A program made the position numbers and the translations under genes. From contig NC_092348.1 in assembly GCF_963676685.1 (NCBI RefSeq), forward strand, positions 29,301,386 to 29,365,385: 64,000 nucleotides of DNA, in the 5' to 3' direction. Under the pieces are notes generated by a model that saw only the letters and a list, made by a program, of their open reading frames with translations, did no database searches and was not told the DNA's origin. Shown here in pieces: positions 57,901-64,000 of this stretch. The stretch comes from Mytilus edulis. Taxonomy: Eukaryota; Mollusca; Bivalvia; Mytilida; Mytilidae. Positions within the stretch are counted from its first letter, which is position 1; each line of letters starts with the position of its first letter.

Positions 57901-60900
57901 TTTGAATACATAGGATACTATAAACATAAAACAACTCTGCTGTCTGTCTATTACTAAAACAACAGTATATTTCAAAATACACCGGATTTTTTTTATTTTA
58001 ATCTACATTTATCAGCATGAATTCTTTAACATGTAACCTGAACAGATGCTTCCCTTTTTTTTTTTTTTTTAGTAAATTGTTATATTTAATAGACCACTTT
58101 CGAGTTCATCCGTCACCGGCAAAAACTCGTCAATTATGCACGCCTTTATGACGTCACTTACCAGATAGAGGGGCTCGCCTGTATCCCTGCACTATTTACG
58201 TTCATCAAGCGTCTTAGTGATCGTCTTTGTGCAGGATAACCTAGAAATAACGGTTGCTCTGTAGGTACTTACTGACAATTCCCTAATGACAGCAGTGTTG
58301 ATTGTCAATTTTGAGAATTCAATTTGCCGAATAATTCGTACAATATAGAATTATAGTTTTCCAACCACTCGCTCAACATTGGAAGGAAGTGACGACGCCC
58401 CTAAACGCAAAAATGACGGTGATAAAGGCGCGTATAATTGACGAGTTTTTTCCGGTGACGGATGAACTCGAAAGTGGTCTATTGGATGTCGGTTTTATTA
58501 AAAAATTCTTTAATTTCTAATCTTGGTCATTGTAAAAAAATCCCACAAAGTATGTACATTAAGAAATACACATATACCTTTTAAGACTTCCAGTTTACCA
58601 AGGACCTACTGTAGCATATATACTTCCATTGTTAGTTTTGTCAGACTTACCGGAGTGGAAGTGTCCAGCAGTGGGTTATAAAGTAATTGTCAATGCAACT
58701 TCAGGTACGGATAATTTATTTTATGATGAATTTGTATATTTTGGAAGTTGCCATTCATGTGCTGCAATAAAAAAAATGTTATATTTTGCAAAATTCAGAC
58801 CAATTATTATATCGCATTTAATGTTTAAAAGATGTTGTAAAATAAATGCCTATGTTATGTAAACACTTGTAATCCACACCTGATCTTGGCGATACATATT
58901 TATTTACTTTTGTAAAGAATACCGTTCTGATGTATTTAAACCAGAAAGAATGCGATCTGATAATGTCGTTCAAAACTTACATTATCAACTAAGTATGCAT
59001 TTTGTTTATCTTTTCTGAATTAAAAAAAGTCAAATAGTACACATAGTAGTACTAAAACTAATCATATGAAGTATAAAAACTTCTTTTTATTTTCTTTTTA
59101 TTAGGATTGAACTTTACAACGAATGAACTGGATGTGGTTGGCTACCGTGAAAATATTATTATGCCAAGACTCCGAGCCGTAAGTTTTAGCGCCAAAATGG
59201 AATTTGTTTAATAACGGTAAACGTGAATTGCTATGTGCTGTAAACAGTAAAAGATTTCGAGTATAACATCAGACCCCCTTTAATAAATTTCAAAGGACTT
59301 CGTTGACACGGAATAAGTTGAAGAATTAACGGTTGTAGGAGAGAGCATTAGTAACACTAGGGAAAATAACACTTAAAATGGAAATGTTCATTAAATTGTT
59401 AAACATGAAAGTGTTATGTGCCAAAAATTGAACAACGGTATAATAATGCCGCCTTTATTTATCAAATTACTTCAAACAAGAATCTATGACAATTTGAAAA
59501 TTTCAACTTTCCAATTGTTAACTTCCCATTTCTGAGCAAAATCATACCATCTGATCCATTGTATGACGTTTACATATCCCAGTAAAAGCGCTACGCGTTG
59601 ATTTATTACTAAAATGTGTTAATATGATGATATGGTGTTTAAAAGCAAAAATATGTTGCAATTGATACCACTACCAACTAGGGAAAAAGTATCACGGATT
59701 CCGCAAAATAATGTAGGACAACGTAGACAGACAAACAATTCTATAATTTTGAAAATTGTGACTGCTACAATTAGAAATTAAAACATAAGAATTGTAGTCT
59801 CAAACTGAACATTTGCCGATTGCTTCCTAAACCCTGTTGCTGTTATAATTCATGAGCTTTCGTCTGCATGGCGGAGGGTGCATGCAATATAAGACACCAA
59901 CCCTATCGATGCACTGGATCTAGTTCTGTTTTAAAATCACGCCCTTCGTTTGGGCTTATTCGCTTGTTTAATAAATGTAAAAAAGTAAAATCACAAAAAT
60001 ACTGAACTCCGAGGAAAATTCAAAACGGAAAGTCCCTAATCAAATGTTCAAATCAAATGATAAAACACATCAAACGAAAGGACAACAAATTTCATATTTC
60101 TTGGTACAGGCATTTTAAAATGTAGAAAAAGTTGGATTTAACCTGGTTTTATAGCGCTAAATCTCTCACTTGTATGACAGTGGCATCAAATTTCATTATA
60201 TTTTCAACGATGCGTGATATAGTTATTAATACCTTTAATTATACATATGTTCTAACAATCTATACCTAGTTCTGTTTTATCTGACTTTCTTACCTTTACC
60301 TTATTTTATATTGTAGATGCAAGGTTGTTTGATCATTGCTGGAGCAGTACACATGCTAATTGGATTAACTGGTTTTGTTGGTGTGTTATTAAAAGTAGTT
60401 GGACCACTTACAGTTGTCCCGACGCTACTTTTAATAGGAATACAATTTGATGGAGTTATGAACACATTCTGTGATCCTAATTGGGGAATATCAGCAGGGT
60501 AGGTAAAACATTAGTTCACTAAAAAGTTTTGTTAGTTTTGTGGCATTCTGATTGTGGGAGGAATTGGAACAGCTAAGTTGAATATTCATACCACTCAAGA
60601 ATATGTAAGACATTTTTTATTTTTTCCTAAAAACTCCTTAAGTTAAATCTGCTAAAAATGTGTATTTAAAATGCACATGGTTTGAATACATTTAATATTC
60701 ATAAATAGTTGAATTTTTGTTAATTATGTAATTTTTCATAAACAATCATTTATGCTTTGACGTTATTTGTAATGTCTGAATAATGAAGTAAAAAAAACAA
60801 TTATCAAAATCTTACAACATGTTGAATAAGATTGATTGGATTATTTGTAAGACAAGAAGGATAGCAGTATGTTATAGGTTGCACTACTGTAAATATAGAA

Positions 60901-63900
60901 AATGCAATTTTACAGTTACAATTTTCGTACAAATCATATCCTTAAATGCAAAGTTTTCATACGTTACTATATTTTGCAACGGTCAATTCATAGGGTTTGG
61001 CAGCATATTTTCAAAAATAGTATGCCTCAAAACTCTAAGAGTTTAAACTTATACTAAAATTCTAAAGTTCCCTTCTCTTTACTTAGTTTTCCAAAGTATT
61101 CAATTTGTCCTTTATTCAACAGTCGATATACTGACTATATTATTCCAATGTTGTATTCTCTAATAGGGAGATGATATATGGGATTCAGTAGGTTAACAAT
61201 ATCAGCTGTATTTATGGAGTGCGACCTAAAATATCATATACTAGTAGTTCAATTTGAAATATTAAAATAACTATATATACTTTACTCAATGTAGCAAGAT
61301 TTTCATAAGTGAGTACAAATTATTCGATTAATTAAATTGATTTCATAAGTATTACTTCAAATATCTCTTTCACCTACAATGCATGATAAGGACATGATAC
61401 GATTTATTTCATCAGGACTTGTCTGATATCGCTTATTCTTGCTGTTTACCTGAACGGATGGAACATGCCGATCCCAGTGATTACAAAGAGTAGAGGTTTC
61501 CATATTATCAGATACCCTCTTCAACAAGTCCTAGCTGTAAGTTTGGTTATCAGGATTACAAAATCCTTTCCCAAAATTTGAACATGACAGAAAAAATGAA
61601 TGTATTTCCTATATTTTAGAAAAACTCACAAAAGCACAAACTGTTAGAATAAACACTCTCAGATAAACGTTAACGAATAAAACTCCTTCTTCGGCCAAAC
61701 AGGATTTAGTATACTTTTTTTCTAAATATGGTTGCTATGGAATCACTGTAGTTATTTGACTCTAGAAGCAGAAATAAGATTCCTCAATAAATTCTAAATT
61801 AAAATGTTGGTATTACTGTTTTCATCTTTTTGTGATGCATCTTGATACAGGCGATAACCGCTTATATTCTAATAAGATATTATTTGTTGTGTCTCCATAA
61901 GAAATTTTATTTCATCGTAAACAAATGTTTTTAATTAAACAAAACATATATTAATACACCATGTTTAGGTTCTTTTTGCAATATGTATTGGATGGGGTAT
62001 ATGTGGAATACTTACACAAGCAGGCGCTTTGACAACTGACATTCGGTCAAAAGAGTATAAAACTCGAACAGATGCCGGAGCTGACACGATAGAAAGAACA
62101 CCATGGTTTATAATACCTTATCCGGGTAAGTGATTGCACAAATGAGTGCGATATCTCCTACAAAATCTTAATAAACATGTGTTTTCAGTTTTCCTTGATT
62201 TATTTTCTCGCGAAAAATATATAAATCAGATAAAGAATCTGTAATTTTCTCGGCCTTCAAACACTTATTTCGGAAATTGAAAAAACTTATGGTTATTAAT
62301 TTCTTTCTAGGTGTCTGTATAGTTTTTAAAATACTCAATTCTTATTTGATCTTGTGTATCACTTGTAGGATATTTTGCAGAATATTTTGTAGGAATAACT
62401 CTTTTTTCATTTGTAAAATTCAAAGAAATAAACAAATTGAAAACAGTGATGCAAATAATGAAACAACAAAATGCCAAACACAATACGAAACAACAACCAA
62501 ATACGCGTATTCACCTCAACCTCTTCCAACCCACTGAAATAGCTTGTACATATGTTCTCTATGAATATTTAATTAGGGATGTTTAACATATGAATGTTAA
62601 GAACTACACAATACAATATAAAAAGTTATAAATAGTAAGAATAAAACAATTATTTACACAAAGAAACCATTTTTTTTTAATTAATTGTAGGACAGTTTGG
62701 AAGTATAGGATTCAATTCCGGTGTTTTCATAGCTTTTGTCGTTGCTACATTATTATCGGTTGTTGAATCTATTGCGGATTACTACGCATGTGCAAGATTA
62801 TGCCACGTTCCTCCACCACCACTGTCTGCAATGAATAGAGGTATCATGGTAGAAGGATTCATGTCCATGATTGCAGGTTTCTTTGGAGCTGGACACGCAA
62901 CAACTACCTACAGCAATAATATTGGATTAATTGGGATAACTAAGGTAGATAAATAAGCAGACATGTTTTTACTTTATGTTTTTAATATTTTGAAGGCATC
63001 AATACAAATCCAACAGTTAATCAGATACCTTATGTTTATTAAGTAGCAATGTAAACCCATACTCTTTAGGGCTGTATGTTTGTATATCAAGAGATGAAGG
63101 ACTAGAAGAATTCTTTTAAACATTATTCATTATAATACAGAATATGTTTATGTTATATGACCGAGATTGTACTCACTTAATGAAGCAAAGTGGACATAAC
63201 CTCCTGAAAAAAAACCAAATCAATGTATTGGACTTGCTTATAAATGAATTATACCTATAGGTATATATTTCTTGTTTCTTTAAACGGTAAATAAGGGCAA
63301 CAGTAGTATACCGCTGTTCAAAAGTCATAAATTGATTGAGAATATACAAATCCGGGTTCGAAATTAAAACCAAAAGAACATATCAACTATAAAAGGAAAT
63401 CAACGGAAGAACAAAAACACTTAAGTGCAACAAAACAAACGCCAATGCAAATTCCACAGAAAAGAATTATTTGATAACACCTGCCTTATTCCCGACTTGT
63501 ACATGACATTCTAAGAAAATGGTGGGTTGTAAATTTCAAGATCAAGTTATAATATTTAACATTTTTATGTACTTTTCAATGATATATACCTTAGAGCAAA
63601 ACGTCAATAATTGATATAAACAACCACACAAATAGGACTTAATTTTCAAAACTGTTGATTGTGTAAATAATATTAAACTTTATCATCTACTTTTCAGGTC
63701 GCAAGTAGAAGGGTTACTCAGGTTCTTGCTATACAGTTAATTGTGTGTGCTATAATTGGGAAATTTGGAGCAGTATTTGTTACCATACCATATCCTGTGC
63801 TCGGTGGATCCGCCATTTTAAGTTTTGGCTTATTTCTAGGAATCGTTATGTCTTATATGCAGTACACGGATATGAATTCTCCAAGAAATCTAGCTGTAGT

Positions 63901-63971
63901 TGGTGTGTCTATCCTAGTAGGAATAATGGTGCCTAATTGGGTCAAAGTAAATTTTGCAGTTATAAAAACAG
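42979..63971 (+). CDS. SLC23: SLC23/NAT family transporter, copy 2, 3' end outside window
   Basis: Coding exons: 42979-43077, 55155-55355, 57096-57253, 58586-58704, 59105-59178, 60317-60498, 61416-61536, 61969-62125, 62691-62944 and 63698-63971, about 546 residues; two further exons are expected by comparison with the upstream copy. Exon 1 and exons 3-10 have exactly the lengths and phases of that copy (99; 158, 119, 74, 182, 121, 157, 254, 274 nt). Exon 2 is 39 nt longer and starts with a basic stretch (RIKKK). The NAT signature is [10 protein letters not shown] (residues 446-455); the donor after it is a normal AAG|GTAGAT. Sequons N189 and N195 match those of copy 1. Segment 1 reads [14 protein letters not shown]. 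The start could also be the ATG one codon upstream (42976). Intron 1 is 12 kb and contains a Penelope-like element on the opposite strand and two candidate alternative first exons. Substrate unknown. Confidence 0.9.
43402..46060 (-). mobile_element. Penelope-like retroelement, decayed, antisense in SLC23 copy 2 intron 1
   Basis: Coding remnant 43972-46050 followed by a 3' untranslated tail down to the terminus at 43402 (minus-strand cattctcaattt). The tail is present alone at 4352, 28503 and 49781. No C-terminal GIY-YIG nuclease is readable after the RT, and nothing recognisable lies 5' of 46060, so the copy is either of a nuclease-less or N-terminal-nuclease type, or 5'-truncated. Confidence 0.75.
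43972..46050 (-). pseudogene. Reverse transcriptase of the Penelope-like element, broken
   Basis: The longest intact piece (44160-45344, 394 codons) has [19 protein letters not shown] (RT motif A region), [10 protein letters not shown] (motif B), RYLDDIL (catalytic YxDD) and the conserved tail block [16 protein letters not shown]. The N-terminal piece (45485-45940) has [10 protein letters not shown] and [18 protein letters not shown]. Breaks seen: a frame change near 45955, an in-frame TGA at 45485-45487, a frame change near 45430, and another at the A/T run near 44215, after which a third frame continues to a stop at 43972. The element cannot make a full protein. The Penelope-like assignment rests on motif style; another RT class is possible. 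Confidence 0.75.
48020..48260 (+). mobile_element. Tail of the second Penelope-like family
   Basis: Shares ctaccgaattagacatatc, ccacatatggagcaaaatc and gacgttgtcagtttattttc with the reverse complement of 33715-33990. 5'-truncated, non-coding. Confidence 0.6.
49781..49914 (+). mobile_element. 5'-truncated tail of the first Penelope-like family
   Basis: Short copy (cagctgaaggacgc, gcattgaagacctgttggtg, tgtctctttgacacat) ending at the common terminus cattctcaatttta. Lies in intron 1 of SLC23 copy 2. Confidence 0.75.
50636..50800 (-). mobile_element. Tail of the second Penelope-like family
   Basis: gagggtcgaaagatagcag, gggacagtcaaactcataaa and actgacaaccccatggc match 33716-33785; non-coding. 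Confidence 0.6.
52531..52631 (+). other. Candidate alternative promoter and first exon of SLC23 copy 2
   Basis: TATAAATA at 52531-52538 is followed 85 bp later by ATG TCA TCG (52623-52631) and then the ideal donor GTGAGT. The exon ends in phase 0, as does exon 1 at 43077, so it could splice directly to exon 2 at 55155. It would replace the MDASM N-terminus by three residues. Transcript evidence is lacking. Confidence 0.35.
53775..53786 (+). other. Second candidate alternative first coding exon of SLC23 copy 2
   Basis: ATG GAT ATT CAG followed by the consensus donor GTAAGA at 53787, also phase 0 and 1.4 kb before exon 2. A TATAAT stands about 110 bp upstream. Weaker than the candidate at 52623 because short ATG-to-donor runs occur by chance. 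Confidence 0.25.
55610..55855 (-). mobile_element. Diverged second-family tail with internal 37-bp amplification
   Basis: Left part (ggcaaggaaagaaaacc, catagaaaactaaag) resembles the tails at 33800 and 50740; the rest has become a 37-bp tandem array. Lies in SLC23 copy 2 intron 2. Confidence 0.45.
55705..55852. repeat. 37-bp tandem array, four units
   Basis: Units start at 55705, 55742, 55779 and 55816 (aaggtaatacgaatcccacc, gagagccgaatcaatct); only four or so substitutions among them, so the amplification is recent. Confidence 0.9.
56401..56552. repeat. 152-bp palindrome (SLC23 copy 2 intron 2)
   Basis: Arms ttgaatgcttctttttgtaa and ttacaaaaagaagcattcaa are exact reverse complements; inner arms aaagcgttgaccg/cggtcaacgctttt, tacattttgtatgaagcgc/gcgcttcattctaaaaatgta also pair. 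A hairpin of almost full length could form. Confidence 0.85.
57545..57750 (-). mobile_element. Retrozyme-like unit, subtype 2 (SLC23 copy 2 intron 3)
   Basis: In minus orientation: tccctcatgcaaagctctgg and tagctcttcatc-like blocks (as in the units at 27880 and 42040), the hammerhead, then attggtaccgttaa, the counterpart of cctggtacc after copy 1. The hairpin-bearing part is missing. Confidence 0.6.
57561..57604 (-). ncRNA. Hammerhead ribozyme, copy 5
   Basis: Minus strand: stem I GCAUCA (57604-57599) with UGGUGC (57566-57561), six pairs; core CUGAAGA (57598-57592), differing from CUGAUGA only at the variable position 7; stem II GAC/GUC around AUGUAUU (57591-57579); GAAA (57578-57575); cleavage triplet AUC ending at 57567. 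All invariant core bases are present. It is antisense to the host gene. Confidence 0.75.
58088..58483. mobile_element. 396-bp inverted-repeat element (SLC23 copy 2 intron 3)
   Basis: AATAGACCACTTTCGAGTTC at the left and its reverse complement at the right; the match continues through catccgtcaccgg and aactcgtcaattat, about 50 bp. Interior contains TGACGTCA (cAMP-response-element palindrome) at about 58151. No coding. Confidence 0.85.
59489..59580 (+). pseudogene. Fragment of a Penelope-like reverse transcriptase (SLC23 copy 2 intron 5)
   Basis: Plus-strand translation reads [14 protein letters not shown] followed by LYDVYISQ and a stop, equivalent to the [20 protein letters not shown] block of the element at 34025. 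Only about 90 bp is recognisable. Confidence 0.6.
59985..60200 (-). repeat. Copy of the tgacttggtacagg dispersed repeat
   Basis: aaaagtaaaatcacaaaaat, ctgaactccgaggaaaattc, ggaaagtccctaatcaaatg and aacctggttttatagcgct. About 115 bp before SLC23 copy 2 exon 6. Confidence 0.7.
63295..63545 (-). repeat. Dispersed repeat related to 15690-16085
   Basis: gcaacagtagtataccgctg, caaatccgggttcg, ttcccgacttgtac and gaaaatggtgggttg mark it. Lies in SLC23 copy 2 intron 9, about 150 bp before exon 10. Confidence 0.55.
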
Positions 63972-64000
63972 GTAAACTGACAGTGTCCGTTAAGGGTGAT

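Overview
The window looks like nuclear DNA of a marine bivalve, most likely a mussel of the genus Mytilus. It is AT-rich, has small exons separated by kilobase introns with GT-AG boundaries, and is full of short interspersed elements of a kind I associate with mussel genomes. The genus is inference; the presence of metazoan genes with introns is seen directly.

Three protein genes can be assembled by splicing, all on the + strand. (1) 1197-13584: a complete 8-exon dysbindin gene (DTNBP1), encoding 356 residues. (2) 17983-34785: a complete 12-exon transporter of the SLC23/NAT (nucleobase-ascorbate) family, encoding 639 residues. (3) 42979 to the right edge: a second SLC23 gene with its last two exons outside the window. 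The two SLC23 genes are a tandem duplication: exon 1 and exons 3-10 have identical lengths and phases. Both carry Asn at the first position of the NAT signature and lack the usual Gln-His pair of membrane segment 1, so their substrate cannot be assumed to be ascorbate. In gene 2 the expected splice donor after exon 9, just behind the signature, is not GT.

The most interesting layer is an RNA one. At least five copies of a family of hammerhead self-cleaving ribozymes are present (13073, 22007, 28028 on +; 42059, 57561 on -). The three sequence subtypes keep a six-pair stem I by compensatory changes. They sit in retrozyme-like units; one locus has two units in tandem about 354 bp apart, and two units share a second covarying hairpin. 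One unit is nested in the tail of a reverse-transcriptase element; another interrupts a duplicated segment upstream of gene 3, where the other copy shows the empty site.

Other mobile DNA: a decayed Penelope-like retroelement antisense in intron 1 of gene 3 (43402-46060), with three 5'-truncated tails sharing its 3' end; a second Penelope-like family (33715-34500 plus tails); a tRNA-derived SINE (28968-29205, -); several terminal-inverted-repeat elements, including three beginning TTAAGG; two long palindromes; and four tandem arrays with periods of 155-190 bp. Regulatory candidates are a CLEAR-like E-box before DTNBP1, TATA boxes before both SLC23 genes, and two possible alternative first exons in the 12-kb intron 1 of gene 3.
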